This document shows, piece after piece, positions 25,957-35,362 of a stretch of DNA of 64,000 bases. Source of the DNA: CBDCUF01 sp965222525 (GTDB taxonomy: Bacteria > Pseudomonadota > Alphaproteobacteria > Rickettsiales > UBA8987); the NCBI GenBank assembly GCA_965222525.1, contig OZ244955.1:682001-746000 (forward strand), given 5' to 3'. Under the pieces are notes generated by a model. That model did not search any database. It saw nothing but the letters and a program-made list of their open reading frames with translations, and was not told where the DNA came from. Numbering within the stretch: the stretch's first letter is position 1; every line of letters begins with the position of its first letter. The position numbers and the translations under genes are program-made.

Positions 25957-26778
25957 TTATGTTAACACCCCAGAAACCTCACCGGTCATAATTACATCAC
26001 CATTTTCCAGCCATTCGATTTGTAATTCACCGCCTTTCAGAATAACGGTAGCTTTTCTGCCATTTATCAACTTACGTCTGATAGCGGCAACCGTAGCGGC
26101 ACAGGCTCCTGTACCGCAGGCAAGGGTTTCACCTGCTCCGCGCTCAAATACCCTTAACTTTATCACTGCATTTCCGCTTGCATCCGGCGGCATAACCTGC
26201 GCAACACCAACATTAACCCGTTCGGGAAATAAGGGGTGATGTTCAATCTTAACTCCAGCCACCGATAAATCCACTGCATCCGTATCATCAACAAAAAACA
26301 CTGCATGCGGATTGCCCATACTCACCCCGACCGGATCGCGCAATCCCCCCTCCTCCACAGGAAGATGCAGCGTATCCATCTCCTGTGCCAGCGGGATTTC
26401 CTGCCAGTCCAGCCGTGCCTTGCCCATATTAACCGCAACCAGCCGTTCACCGGCAATCTCCGCCTGCAACACCCCCGCCAGAGTTTCGATAGTAATATTG
26501 TCCTTGTCCAACTCCTGCCCGACCAGCCAGCCAATACAGCGCGATGCATTACCGCATGCATCCACCTGCCCTCCATCGGCATTGAAAATCCGCATGAAGC
26601 AATCAGCCTTGTCGGAATTTTCGATAATAATAAGCTGGTCACACCCGCCGGTCTGCGGATTGTCTCGACTGGCAAGCTCAACCACCTGCTCCTCACTCAA
26701 CTCCAGCCTGGACTTCCTGTTATCAATGATAACAAAATCATTCCCCAGCCCATCCATTTTTATAAATTTGTTTTGCAT
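25957..26778 (-). CDS. dapF: diaminopimelate epimerase
   Basis: A 273-residue PLP-independent epimerase that interconverts LL- and meso-diaminopimelate for lysine and peptidoglycan. The two catalytic cysteines are C75 (DACGNASRC) and C221 (LACGTGACA), each in its conserved loop, and MDGLGNDFVIID starts the first domain. Length is normal. A family G repeat lies just upstream and a family C repeat directly downstream. Confidence 0.97.
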   Translation of the reverse strand: MQNKFIKMDGLGNDFVIIDNRKSRLELSEEQVVELASRDNPQTGGCDQLIIIENSDKADCFMRIFNADGGQVDACGNASRCIGWLVGQELDKDNITIETLAGVLQAEIAGERLVAVNMGKARLDWQEIPLAQEMDTLHLPVEEGGLRDPVGVSMGNPHAVFFVDDTDAVDLSVAGVKIEHHPLFPERVNVGVAQVMPPDASGNAVIKLRVFERGAGETLACGTGACAATVAAIRRKLINGRKATVILKGGELQIEWLENGDVIMTGEVSGVLT

Positions 26779-26784
26779 TTTTTT

Positions 26785-26887
26785 GTCATCCTGCGGAAAT
26801 TGTAGAGCAATTTAGCGCAGGATCTAGTAAGAATATATCTGGATTCTGCTCGTTTTGCTTACGCAAAACAGCAGAATGACGGATGAC
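26785..26887. repeat. palindromic repeat family G, copy 1
   Basis: GTCATCCTGCGGAAATTG, AGCAATTTAGCGCAGGATC, GGATTCTGCTCGTTTTGC and GCAAAACAGCAGAATGAC are four segments forming two hairpins. The copy at 35953-36047 has the same segments in the opposite orientation. This one sits just upstream of the dapF ATG. Confidence 0.8.
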
Positions 26888-26890
26888 ATT

Positions 26891-28651
26891 CTACTCTCCG
26901 AATTGCTTGTCATATAATTCCTTATAAATTCCGCCCTGTTTCAGTAGCTCTTTATGGCTGCCGGATTCGGCGATTTTGCCCTTGTTTACTACATAAATCA
27001 AATCGGAATTGATAATTGTCGACAGGCGGTGGGCGATAACAATGGTTGTCCGCCCTTTCATCAGTTCATCCAGGGCTTGCTGTATCTGTTGCTCGGAGAC
27101 GGTATCCAGCGACGAAGTCGCCTCATCCAGCAGCAGAATCGGTGCATTGCGCAGCATAGCCCGTGCAATCGCAATCCGCTGGCGCTGCCCGCCGGAAAGC
27201 CGCAACCCACGCTGCCCTATCGGCGTATCGTAACCTTCTGACAATTCACTGATAAACTCATCCGCCGCCGCCGCTTTTGCTGCTGCTATAATCTCCTTCT
27301 CATCCGCATTCCGCTTGCCATAGGCTATATTTGCCCGAACGGTGTCATCAAATAAGGTAGCCTCCTGGGTGACAATCGCGATATTTTCCCGCAAGGAGGC
27401 CAGTTTCACATTCCGCATATCCTGCCCGTCTACAAAAACAGCACCGCTATCAGGATCGTAAAACCGTAATATCATATTGAAAATCGTAGATTTTCCCCCG
27501 CCGGAATGCCCAACCAAAGCCACCCGCCTACCGGCAGGAACCTTGAATGAAACCCCGTCCAGAGCCGATTTCCCGCTATCATCATAAGCAAAAACAACAT
27601 CCTCAAACTCAATCCCGGCGTTTTCTATTTCAAGCGGTATGGCATCCGGATTATCGGCAATCTGCGGCTTCGTATCAAACACGCTGTAAACCCGCTTCAC
27701 CGCCGCTATGGCTTCCTGCAGCGCGGCGTTAATCCCCGACAGGCTTTTCAGCGGGCGATAGGCCATCAAAAAGGCGGTCATAAAGGAAAAGAACGCACCA
27801 GGAGTAGTCTCACCGGCAATCACCATATTACCGCCATACATTATAATCGCCGCGGCAATAATCCCCGCCAGAGTCTCCAGAATCGGCGATGACAGGGCAA
27901 AAATCCGTGCGGTTTTGATAAATAGCGCAAAAATCCCCTCCATAACATCGCCCGCCCGCGATACCTCGTAACCCTCGCCGCCATATGCCTTGACAATGCG
28001 TACCCCCTGAAACGTATCATCAAGCTGTGAGGTGAAATTCCCCAGTTCCTCCTGTTTCTGGCGCGAAACCTTGCGCATCCGCTTGCCCAGCCGGATTATC
28101 GGATATATCGCCACCGGAAATATAACAAAGGCAATCAGTGCCAGTTCAGCACTCTGGTAAAACATCACCCCGATAAGGAACAGCAGGGTCAGTGATTCGC
28201 GCGCCATCCCCATCAGTACATTGGTAAAATTGGTGCGGATAACATTGATATCATTGGAAAAGCGCGAAATCATATGGCCGGAGGATTCGCGCCCGAACTG
28301 CGCTATATCGGCATGCAGCAAATGCTCATACATGCGAAGCTGCATATCAGTCACCGCACGCTGGCCGATATAGGCCAGCAGCACATTATGTGCATATACG
28401 CTGACTCCCTTTATCAGTGCAATCGCCAGTACCGCTGCGCTGATAACTACCAGCAGGTCAGAGTTCTTCCGGACGAAAATTTCATCCATAACCGGCTGCA
28501 TAATCCAGGCATTAGCGGCGGTCATAGCTGCAACTACAACCATGCACAGCACAGCCACCACCAGCTTGCTATTATTCCGGCGGACAAACTCCCGATACAC
28601 CCGCTTCAGCAGGTGCATAGCAGATGATTGTTTTGTTTGTCTGGTTGTCAT
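26891..28651 (-). CDS. ABC transporter, fused permease-ATPase (MsbA-like lipid exporter)
   Basis: A 586-residue half-transporter. The six-helix membrane domain covers about 30-330; the ATPase domain has Walker A GHSGGGKST, signature LSGGQRQRIAIARA, Walker B ILLLDEATS and H-loop VIAHRLSTI. Sequence features (MQPVMDEIFVRKN in the first loop, DIAQFGRESSGHMISRF after helix 2) match the MsbA-like subfamily common in alphaproteobacteria, which flips lipid A or other lipids across the inner membrane. The exact substrate is not known. It is preceded by a family B repeat. Confidence 0.88.
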   Translation of the reverse strand: MTTRQTKQSSAMHLLKRVYREFVRRNNSKLVVAVLCMVVVAAMTAANAWIMQPVMDEIFVRKNSDLLVVISAAVLAIALIKGVSVYAHNVLLAYIGQRAVTDMQLRMYEHLLHADIAQFGRESSGHMISRFSNDINVIRTNFTNVLMGMARESLTLLFLIGVMFYQSAELALIAFVIFPVAIYPIIRLGKRMRKVSRQKQEELGNFTSQLDDTFQGVRIVKAYGGEGYEVSRAGDVMEGIFALFIKTARIFALSSPILETLAGIIAAAIIMYGGNMVIAGETTPGAFFSFMTAFLMAYRPLKSLSGINAALQEAIAAVKRVYSVFDTKPQIADNPDAIPLEIENAGIEFEDVVFAYDDSGKSALDGVSFKVPAGRRVALVGHSGGGKSTIFNMILRFYDPDSGAVFVDGQDMRNVKLASLRENIAIVTQEATLFDDTVRANIAYGKRNADEKEIIAAAKAAAADEFISELSEGYDTPIGQRGLRLSGGQRQRIAIARAMLRNAPILLLDEATSSLDTVSEQQIQQALDELMKGRTTIVIAHRLSTIINSDLIYVVNKGKIAESGSHKELLKQGGIYKELYDKQFGE

Positions 28652-28672
28652 CTGGTTTTACTGTCACCCCGG

Positions 28673-28821
28673 ACACATATTTTCTCGAAATCTACTGATT
28701 TCGTAAGAAAATATAGTGCTCTCGGGGTTATTACATCATCACGTATTTTTGCCTGTAACCCCGAGAATGGTGTTTTCTAGCCAAATTAGAAATTTGGAGA
28801 AAACATACCATCCGGGGTGAC
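28673..28821. repeat. palindromic repeat family B, copy 2
   Basis: It starts GTCACCCCGGACACATATT and ends CATACCATCCGGGGTGAC. Internal hairpins are TCGAAATCTACTGATTTCG and CCAAATTAGAAATTTGG, with CTCGGGGTTA / TAACCCCGAGAATGG arms. The centre (ACATCATCACGTATTTTTG) differs from that of the other copies. It separates the acyltransferase from the MsbA-like gene, both on the minus strand. Confidence 0.85.
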
Positions 28822-28825
28822 AGTA

Positions 28826-29965
28826 TTATGATGGATTTTTGTCTGCCTTATTGCGTCCCTTAACCAGCCCGCGCAGATATTTATGTGCCGGCTGCTCTAT
28901 TAAATAATATGCTATGGTCGAAACCAGTATAAGCCCTGCGGATATTAACAGGAAATGCAGGAAAATTGCAAATCCGGCGGGAGCAAGCTCTGCGTAATAA
29001 CCGCCAAAATAATGTTTCATCAGCAGAAGGTAAGGATAATGCAGCATATAGGAAGAATAGGAAACCCTGCCCAGATGCATACTCACCCGGTTGGTAAATA
29101 TCGCATTGATATAGCTTTTCGACAGGGCCAGCGAGATAATCAGCAGCGGGATAAATATATTCAGTAACTCGTAAGACTTGAATATCCCGACCAGATACAT
29201 AATTGAAAGCAGTAATCCGGCAAGATTAAGTGTAAAAATATTATCCCAGTTTATCTGTTTGTCCTTCACCATCATGAAAATCTTGCAGGTGATACAGCCG
29301 GAAACAAAATCGGTCATAACCCGTATAATAGCGCCCACACCGTCGGAACTGCTCCAGCCGCCGACATATTTCGACCCCAGATCCTGTACAACCGGAGCAA
29401 GAATCAGCAAAACCACCATCAGCCATATATTCTTCAGCCGATACATCAGTTTGGAAAAAAACGGAAATAACAGATAGGCAAAAGCCAGAGCGCTAATCGA
29501 CCATGCCGGCTCATTCCATGATGGAACCGGCAGAAATCCCCATGACATAATCAGCGCCAGGTTCATAAACAGCATAATCAGCCAGTGATCGCCGAACAGC
29601 ATATCCTGATGCCCCATAACCGTGGGATGCGGAATGTCGCTGTTATGGATTATCCACATAACCAGCAGGGTGAATATATGCATCGGGTATATGCGGGCAA
29701 GGCGGGCGAGATAAAATTTATCCCCGTCCTTTTTGGTGGCCTTGTCACTGCCAAAAAATTCACCGTAAAGATAGTAGAGCAGGAATCCGCTCAGTACGAA
29801 AAATATATCAACCCCGATAACATCAAAGCGGATCAGCAGGAAAGGACGGGTAATCTCCGGCGTATAGCCGATAACATTATACGCATCCATAAAGAAGAAA
29901 TGGGCGGTAAACACCCATAACGCAATAAACCCCCGCAGCCCTGTTAATGTTTGCAGCATAACCAT
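28826..29965 (-). CDS. acyltransferase family 3 membrane protein
   Basis: A 379-residue, multi-pass membrane protein of the Acyltransferase_3 (OafA/NodX-like) family, which O-acylates sugars of surface glycans. LTGLRGFIALWVFTAHFFF (residues 6-24) carries the conserved R-G-x-A-x-x-x-V/x-x-H motif with the catalytic histidine. DIFFVLSGFLLYYLYG and LARLARIYPMHIF are the next two signatures; about ten helices follow. The substrate is not deducible. An ATG two codons later is an equally good start. Confidence 0.87.
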   Translation of the reverse strand: MVMLQTLTGLRGFIALWVFTAHFFFMDAYNVIGYTPEITRPFLLIRFDVIGVDIFFVLSGFLLYYLYGEFFGSDKATKKDGDKFYLARLARIYPMHIFTLLVMWIIHNSDIPHPTVMGHQDMLFGDHWLIMLFMNLALIMSWGFLPVPSWNEPAWSISALAFAYLLFPFFSKLMYRLKNIWLMVVLLILAPVVQDLGSKYVGGWSSSDGVGAIIRVMTDFVSGCITCKIFMMVKDKQINWDNIFTLNLAGLLLSIMYLVGIFKSYELLNIFIPLLIISLALSKSYINAIFTNRVSMHLGRVSYSSYMLHYPYLLLMKHYFGGYYAELAPAGFAIFLHFLLISAGLILVSTIAYYLIEQPAHKYLRGLVKGRNKADKNPS

Positions 29966-30007
29966 CCTATCTGAAGCTGTCTATCTACCCTAACCTTGTG
30001 AAAGATT

Positions 30008-31339
30008 CTATAGCTTATAAGGATTATCACCTTTCCTTAAGAGTAATCTTATTGGAACTCCATTTAAAGAAAACTCACTGCGCAGGGAGTTGGTGAGATA
30101 GCGCAGATAGCTCTCCGGCAGACCCCTGATTTTGCTGGTAGTGAATATGGCAAATGTCGGCGGACGGGATTTTATCTGGGTTATATAGCGTAATTTAACA
30201 GCCCTGCCATTTACCATAGGTGGCGGATGCTCACCAATCGCCCGCTCCAGCCAGCGGTTCAGCTTGCCTGTACTAATCCGGCTGTCCCAAAGTGTAAATA
30301 TATCAAGTGCGGTTTTTATAACCTTGTTTACGCTGCGTCCGTGCAATGCGGATAATGTAACAATCGGCACTCCCCGTGCCTGATATAGCGAATGTTCGAT
30401 TTTATGTTCGATCTCCCTGAGAACTGCCTTTTTATCCTCAACCAGGTCCCATTTATTAACCGCAATAACCATTCCGCGTCCCTCGGAGATTATATAATCG
30501 GCCAGGGTTAAATCCTGCCTGTCGAGCGCCTGGGTAGCGTCTAGCAACAGCACAACTATATTGGCATATTGCACCGCTTTCATACTGTCCTTTACCGATA
30601 AATCCTCAAGCCTGTGCCCTCGCCTTTTTGCCTGTTTGCGGATACCGGCAGTATCAACCAGCTTTATATTCTGCCCGTTAAATTGGTATTCAACATATAC
30701 CGAATCACGGGTAATGCCTGCCATATCACCGGTTATAGAGCGCTCATCACCAAGTAACTGATTGAACAGGGTGGATTTGCCAACATTGGGACGGCCAATA
30801 ATCGCTATTTGCAATTGCTCTTGCTTCTTATCATCTTCCGGCCCCTTGCCAGTAATATAGGGAGCGATTATATCATATATACTGCCTATACCTATTCCGT
30901 GTTCGGCCGAAATAGCTATCGGCTCTCCCAGTCCAAGCGCATAACTCTCTACAATCCCCGGAGACTTGCTATCATTCTCACATTTATTGACCAGCATAAT
31001 AACCGGCTTGTTCTTTCGGCGAATCCACCCGGCGAAATATTCATCCAGCGAAGTAACCCCCGCCCGCCCGTCTATTACCATAAACAGTAAATCGGCATCA
31101 TCGGCGGCCTTCTCCGTCTGCTGCATCATAAGGGATTCCAGGGACTCGTTCTCGGCTTTCTCCAGACCGGCAGTGTCAATTACCCGGAACCTTAAATCAC
31201 TCAGCTCTGCTATAGCTTCCCGACGGTCGCGGGTAAGGCCGGGGGTATTGTCAACCAGCGCTTCCTTCCTGCCGACTAGCCGGTTGAATAAAGTGGACTT
31301 CCCCACATTTGGCCGCCCTATTATCGCAACAATGAACAT
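30008..31339 (-). CDS. der: ribosome-assembly GTPase Der (EngA)
   Basis: A 443-residue GTPase with two tandem G domains, needed for 50S subunit assembly. GRPNVGKSTLFNRL (G1 of domain 1, residues 7-20), DTAGLE and NKCEND belong to the first; GRPNVGKSTLFNQL (about 183), DTAGIRKQ and NKWDLV to the second. The C-terminal KH-like domain ends SRPPTFAIFTT ... GVPIRLLLRKGDNPY, as expected. Length is normal. Confidence 0.97.
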   Translation of the reverse strand: MFIVAIIGRPNVGKSTLFNRLVGRKEALVDNTPGLTRDRREAIAELSDLRFRVIDTAGLEKAENESLESLMMQQTEKAADDADLLFMVIDGRAGVTSLDEYFAGWIRRKNKPVIMLVNKCENDSKSPGIVESYALGLGEPIAISAEHGIGIGSIYDIIAPYITGKGPEDDKKQEQLQIAIIGRPNVGKSTLFNQLLGDERSITGDMAGITRDSVYVEYQFNGQNIKLVDTAGIRKQAKRRGHRLEDLSVKDSMKAVQYANIVVLLLDATQALDRQDLTLADYIISEGRGMVIAVNKWDLVEDKKAVLREIEHKIEHSLYQARGVPIVTLSALHGRSVNKVIKTALDIFTLWDSRISTGKLNRWLERAIGEHPPPMVNGRAVKLRYITQIKSRPPTFAIFTTSKIRGLPESYLRYLTNSLRSEFSLNGVPIRLLLRKGDNPYKL

Positions 31340-31390
31340 AATGCCGGTAATTTACAACATGATGTGGAGGATTTACAGTCTTAACAGTAT

Positions 31391-31813
31391 CTAGACAGCC
31401 TTTTCCATGAAAGTAATCAGACGGTAGTCAAAAACACTCCTGAGAGCATTATATATAGTGTCAATCTTTGTACTCTGATCCAGATCCAGCATCCTGCGGA
31501 CGGACTTCTCATCAATATTAAGCCGATTTGCAAGCTGTACGTTACTATACCCCTTATCTCGCATAACTATATATAGAGCAACTTTTGCAGCCTCCAGCGG
31601 ACGCAGATGTACAAGACTTTTCCCTACAGACGGAAGGGGAATATCCCTCTTGTCTTCAATATACCCGCCGAGGGCTGCCATCAACGCATCCCTGGCCAGT
31701 ACCACAGCTTCAGACCTTGAATCCGCACCCGTTATAGCCTCAGGCACATCGGGAAAAGTCACAATATATTCATTGCCTGATTTTTTTATATTAAATGGAT
31801 ATGAGAGTTTCAT
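31391..31813 (-). CDS. hicB: HicB-type antitoxin
   Basis: A 140-residue antitoxin. The N-terminal partial RNase H-like HicB domain reads IKKSGNEYIVTFPDVPEAITGADSRSEAVVLARDAL, and the C-terminal part (about 85-135) is a helix-turn-helix (SNVQLANRLNIDEKSVRRMLDL) for autoregulation. It follows the hicA gene with a one-base gap. Module order toxin-antitoxin is typical for hicAB. Confidence 0.9.
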   Translation of the reverse strand: MKLSYPFNIKKSGNEYIVTFPDVPEAITGADSRSEAVVLARDALMAALGGYIEDKRDIPLPSVGKSLVHLRPLEAAKVALYIVMRDKGYSNVQLANRLNIDEKSVRRMLDLDQSTKIDTIYNALRSVFDYRLITFMEKAV

Positions 31814-31814
31814 A

Positions 31815-32045
31815 TTATTTCTCCAGTAAATCTTTTTTTGTTATGTCAAGCTGTTTACACATAGCGTTTAATAATCCGGTGCCGATTTCACCTTTCTTGA
31901 CGGTCGTGAATTTATCGCCGTAATAAACACGGGAGTGCGAGCCTTTGCTCTGCCTGGTTTCCTGATATTCAATCCCGGTTTGCTTTGCTAGCTTCTTGAC
32001 TCGCTTCCTGAATTTTTTTTTCGTCCATTTGAAATTGCTTCCCAT
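31815..32045 (-). CDS. hicA: HicA-type mRNA interferase toxin
   Basis: A 76-residue protein with the small double-stranded-RNA-binding-like HicA fold: MGSNFKWTKKKFRKRVKKLA, a QSKGSHSRVYYGD segment with the catalytic histidine, then TVKKGEIGTGLLNAMCKQL. The ATG at 32045 was chosen because the longer frame runs 29 codons further into the end of the neighbouring secreted-hydrolase gene and lacks conserved sequence. Confidence 0.87.
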   Translation of the reverse strand: MGSNFKWTKKKFRKRVKKLAKQTGIEYQETRQSKGSHSRVYYGDKFTTVKKGEIGTGLLNAMCKQLDITKKDLLEK

Positions 32046-32079
32046 TGTCGGACAAAAATGTCCGAATGTCAAGTGCAAT

Positions 32080-32946
32080 TTAAGGGCAGGATTTTGGCAT
32101 TGCATTGATGGAATCAAGAGCCCTTGTGCCAATGAAGGGAATGAATTTACGGGATTTCGCCTTTTTGATGAAGTTACATTTCTTCTTATGTTCGGTCGGA
32201 TAATCGGTGGCCAGGATGAATCTGCCGGTAGCCCTGATCATATCGAGATGCTTAAGCTCCCATTCCCTGTCCTCGAGCTTTTTCTCCTCATCGCCGTTAG
32301 ACCAGGTATCCTCTTTGCCCAGCCCATCTATCGCCGCCATATATCTGCTGCTGGTGGCCAGTTCGGGAGAATTCTGCGGGATTACCAGAAAGGCGGGGTT
32401 CTTCGCCTTCGCCCGTTTCGATATGGCAATGACAAAATCCTGCATTTCCCTTCGGGCTGACTTTCTCCCCTTGCGCTCAAAATAATAATAGGCATCTATT
32501 ATATCCAGATAAATACCGTCATATCCGGCTTCCACTACCTTATCTAGCTTATTAAAGACAATATTCTGCCATTCAAGGTCCCAGAACTTTACCTTATAAT
32601 TAGCCTCCCAGTCAGGATTTTGCTTTTCAACAAAGCCAGGCAGTTTATCCCCCCAATCCTTCCAGTAATCACGGTAGCTTTCCGCCTCACCGATGCTGAG
32701 GTAACTTACAACCAGCTTGCCCTGCTCCTGCAATTTGCGGATATCCTCCAGCGTGCAGTCGCAAAACTCCCAGTCTATTATCGCCAGATCAAATTCTGTA
32801 GCAAACAACTGCTCTATATTGACCTTCTGCAACTGGTATATGAATGATTTAATATTCGGTCTGGAAGACTTTGCCTCACCGTCAACAGTAATGCCCATAC
32901 AAGCTATCATGGTCAGGAATATACAAAGAGAAAGAACAGATTTCAT
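32080..32946 (-). CDS. GH114-like (TM1410-type) secreted glycosidase
   Basis: A 288-residue protein with an N-terminal signal (MKSVLSLCIFLTMIACMGIT; the MIAC could be a weak lipobox). The TIM-barrel body matches the family of endo-alpha-1,4-polygalactosaminidases and relatives: FIYQLQKVNIEQL, FDLAIIDWEF (an early Asp), VVSYLSIGEAESYRDYW, WDLEWQNIV and EAGYDGIYLDIIDAY (second Asp). The substrate in this organism is unknown; galactosamine-containing polymers are known substrates in the family. It ends near hicA, but the transcripts need not be connected. Confidence 0.82.
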   Translation of the reverse strand: MKSVLSLCIFLTMIACMGITVDGEAKSSRPNIKSFIYQLQKVNIEQLFATEFDLAIIDWEFCDCTLEDIRKLQEQGKLVVSYLSIGEAESYRDYWKDWGDKLPGFVEKQNPDWEANYKVKFWDLEWQNIVFNKLDKVVEAGYDGIYLDIIDAYYYFERKGRKSARREMQDFVIAISKRAKAKNPAFLVIPQNSPELATSSRYMAAIDGLGKEDTWSNGDEEKKLEDREWELKHLDMIRATGRFILATDYPTEHKKKCNFIKKAKSRKFIPFIGTRALDSINAMPKSCP

Positions 32947-33034
32947 ATGTTTTACAGGTAGTTATAGTAAATGCCGACATGACCTCGTCGCCTGATACAG
33001 CACCGAACATTGACAACAGAACACTGAACATCTT

Positions 33035-33604
33035 CTATTCATCCATATCGGGGCGGCTTCTTCTGCGTCCATGGAATTCCTCACGCTTTTCCATACGACC
33101 CTCCATACGCTCCTTGTGAAGCCCCCTGCGTTCCACCAGCTTGTTTTTACGGACATTGCCGGAATCACCATCCATATAACTATAATTGTCATGTTCGCCT
33201 TGAGAAGAATGCTTGTTACGATGGCTGTCCATGATTTTTTTCATCTCGGCCTTGTGCCGCATTTTCAGTTCTTTTAACTCTCCATGGAACCGTTTCTTCA
33301 GTGCCTGCAACTCCTCACGGTGCTTGGCCTTCATGTTACTAATAGCGGATTTTGCTGTATCGCGTTTTTCTTTATGCTCATCACGTAACTCATCACGGCG
33401 ATTATGATATTCGTTACGCATATCTTCTTTTATCTCTCTTCTATCTCCCCTCATATCCTCACGATATTCATTGCGAGCCTTATGCTGCATTTTATGCTTC
33501 ATATGTCCCGCCTTGTGTTGATTTGCAGCATCCTCTGCATGGGAAATAACAGGGGACGATATCAGCACGCCGACTGCCAGTAGTAATATTAGGGGATTTT
33601 TCAT
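33035..33604 (-). CDS. secreted, highly charged coiled-coil protein, unknown function
   Basis: A 189-residue protein with a signal peptide (MKNPLILLLAVGVLISSPVISHAEDA). The mature part is almost all R, K, E, D, H and M, in repeated patterns such as YREDMRGDRREIKEDMRNEY, and predicts long amphipathic helix. It resembles periplasmic metal- or stress-responsive CpxP/Spy-like or RcnB-like proteins only in composition (His and Met richness), so no family is assigned. The C-terminus RRRSRPDMDE lies 88 bp before the GH114-like gene. Confidence 0.65.
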   Translation of the reverse strand: MKNPLILLLAVGVLISSPVISHAEDAANQHKAGHMKHKMQHKARNEYREDMRGDRREIKEDMRNEYHNRRDELRDEHKEKRDTAKSAISNMKAKHREELQALKKRFHGELKELKMRHKAEMKKIMDSHRNKHSSQGEHDNYSYMDGDSGNVRKNKLVERRGLHKERMEGRMEKREEFHGRRRSRPDMDE

Positions 33605-33731
33605 ATTATGCTCCTTTGGATTACAAGTTTTGGACAGGAAATTCTTGCATTATTCTTATAGATTGAATAAGGACTCTCTTGGAACATTATAGCATATAGC
33701 GGTTAATGAACAGTAAATAGGGCAGTTTTTT

Positions 33732-34019
33732 ATGTCAATTGATGCAAAAACGGTATGCAGAGTTGCAAAATTAGCGCGGATCAGGCTTGATGATACCGAG
33801 GTGGAAAAGGCTGCCGGCCAGCTTACCCGTATATTTGACTGGATTGAACAATTGCAAGAAGTCGACACCGAAGGTGTGCCGGAGATGACGGGTGTTGGTG
33901 AATATACCCTGCGTATGCGTGATGATGTGGTGACTGATGGCAATATCCAGGAAGATATATTATCCAATGCCCCGAAATCCGAATTTGGCTGTTTCGTCGT
34001 ACCCAAAATGGTGGAGTAG
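33732..34019 (+). CDS. gatC: Asp/Glu-tRNA(Asn/Gln) amidotransferase subunit C
   Basis: A 95-residue GatC, the small belt-like subunit of GatCAB, which amidates mischarged Glu-tRNA(Gln) and Asp-tRNA(Asn). MSIDAKTVCRVAKLARIRL, LTRIFDWIEQLQEVDTEGV and LRMRDDVVTDGNIQEDILSNAP are conserved. In many alphaproteobacteria gatA follows directly; here the next gene is on the other strand and unrelated, so gatC stands alone. Confidence 0.95.
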   Translation: MSIDAKTVCRVAKLARIRLDDTEVEKAAGQLTRIFDWIEQLQEVDTEGVPEMTGVGEYTLRMRDDVVTDGNIQEDILSNAPKSEFGCFVVPKMVE

Positions 34020-34054
34020 GGCGTCGTTACCAACAGTACCCTATTTTCGGTTTT

Positions 34055-34459
34055 TCATAACATTTTTATCAACAACGCTCCTAAAAATAGTCCTCCTATT
34101 GATAATAGTACCGATGAGAGTATGTATATTATAGCAGTTAATATTTCTCCTCGTTGCATTATAGAAAATACATCCAGGGAGAATGAGGAAAACGTAGTAA
34201 AACCACCTAATACTCCAACTGTCAAAAATAGCCATATATTATGGGTATTATAAGTATGCTCCTCCGTATTGAAAAAGTAACGAAGAAAGACCATAAATAA
34301 CATTCCCATCAGAAAAGATCCTAGTATGTTGACTAAGAGTGTGCCATAAGGAAAATCCTTTCCTATAATTCTACTTACCGCCTCTACTGTAATAAATCTT
34401 GCAATAGCGCCAATGGCTCCCCCTGCCGCAACAAGTCCTATAGATGTTATATTTATCAT
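34055..34459 (-). CDS. crcB: fluoride-specific ion channel CrcB/FluC
   Basis: A 134-residue membrane protein with four helices. GGAIGAIARFIT (residues about 12-23), FPYGTLLVNILGSFLMG and GVLGGFTTFSSFSLD are the FluC signatures, the last holding the phenylalanine box that lines the pore. As a dual-topology dimer it exports fluoride. I chose the ATG at 34459; the frame opens 15 codons earlier. No fluoride riboswitch could be recognised upstream. Confidence 0.93.
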   Translation of the reverse strand: MINITSIGLVAAGGAIGAIARFITVEAVSRIIGKDFPYGTLLVNILGSFLMGMLFMVFLRYFFNTEEHTYNTHNIWLFLTVGVLGGFTTFSSFSLDVFSIMQRGEILTAIIYILSSVLLSIGGLFLGALLIKML

Positions 34460-34600
34460 TTGATTGTAAGTATTATTCCTTGGAGCAGAAGTCAACAAAG
34501 CCATTTTTGAACTTTCTTACTATTTCCTTTAGGTGATGTTAGGTACAATGCCCAAATCGCAGGCTTTACAAATAAGGGCGCTTAATGTTAGAAACAGCCT

Positions 34601-35347
34601 ATGGCAGGACATTCCAAATGGGCTAATATCAAGCATCGCAAGGGCGCGCAGGATAAGAAGCGTTCCAATATCTTCACCAAGGTCGGGCGGGAGATAATTG
34701 TGGCTGCCAAGATGGGCGGGTCGGACCAGGAATATAACCCGCGCCTGAGAGTGGCCGTAGCTGCCGCCAAAGCAGTGAATATGCCCAAGGACAAGATAGA
34801 TTATGCTATAAAGAAGGGAGCCGGAGAACTTGATGACGGCGAGACTTACGAGGAGATTCGTTATGAAGGTTATGGGCCTGGAGGAGTGGCGGTTATTATA
34901 GAAGTGCTGACGGATAATCGTAATCGCTCTGCATCCGATATACGTTCGATTCTCAACAAGGCGGGTGGTAGTCTCGGCGAATCGGGGAGTGTCAGCTTCC
35001 AGTTTGAGCGGGTCGGGATAATGCAGTACCCTGTTTCTACCGCTAGTGCCGATGATATGTTTGAAGCGGCACTGGAGGCGGGTGCAGATAATTGTGAATC
35101 GGATGATAATATGCATGAGATTACCTGCAATCCTGATGATTTTAATGAGGCGCGTGATGTGTTGGTTAAAAGGTTCGGTGATCCGGAAACCTGTCGCCTC
35201 GACTGGAAGCCGAACAATACCATAGAAGTAAATCTTGAAACTGCGCAGAAAATCATGAAACTTATTGATACGCTGGAAGAAAATGATGATGTACAGAACG
35301 TCTCCGCCAATTTCGATATCCCAGACGAAGTGGCAGAACAACTATAG
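34601..35347 (+). CDS. YebC/PmpR family transcriptional regulator
   Basis: A 248-residue protein of the TACO1/YebC family. MAGHSKWANIKHRKGAQDKKRSNIFTK is the unmistakable N-terminus, followed by DPEYNP-like DQEYNPRLRVAV, NMPKDKIDYAIKKG, YEGYGPGGVAVI and TDNRNRSASDIRSIL. Members act as DNA-binding regulators or, as shown more recently, aid ribosomes on polyproline stretches. It is followed 16 bp later by coaE. Confidence 0.95.
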   Translation: MAGHSKWANIKHRKGAQDKKRSNIFTKVGREIIVAAKMGGSDQEYNPRLRVAVAAAKAVNMPKDKIDYAIKKGAGELDDGETYEEIRYEGYGPGGVAVIIEVLTDNRNRSASDIRSILNKAGGSLGESGSVSFQFERVGIMQYPVSTASADDMFEAALEAGADNCESDDNMHEITCNPDDFNEARDVLVKRFGDPETCRLDWKPNNTIEVNLETAQKIMKLIDTLEENDDVQNVSANFDIPDEVAEQL

Positions 35348-35362
35348 TTATATCCCTCTGAT

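Noticed and set aside
34460..34600. Fluoride riboswitch upstream of crcB
   Set aside because: I could not find the conserved pseudoknot sequence pattern; the region is plain AT-rich DNA between divergent genes.
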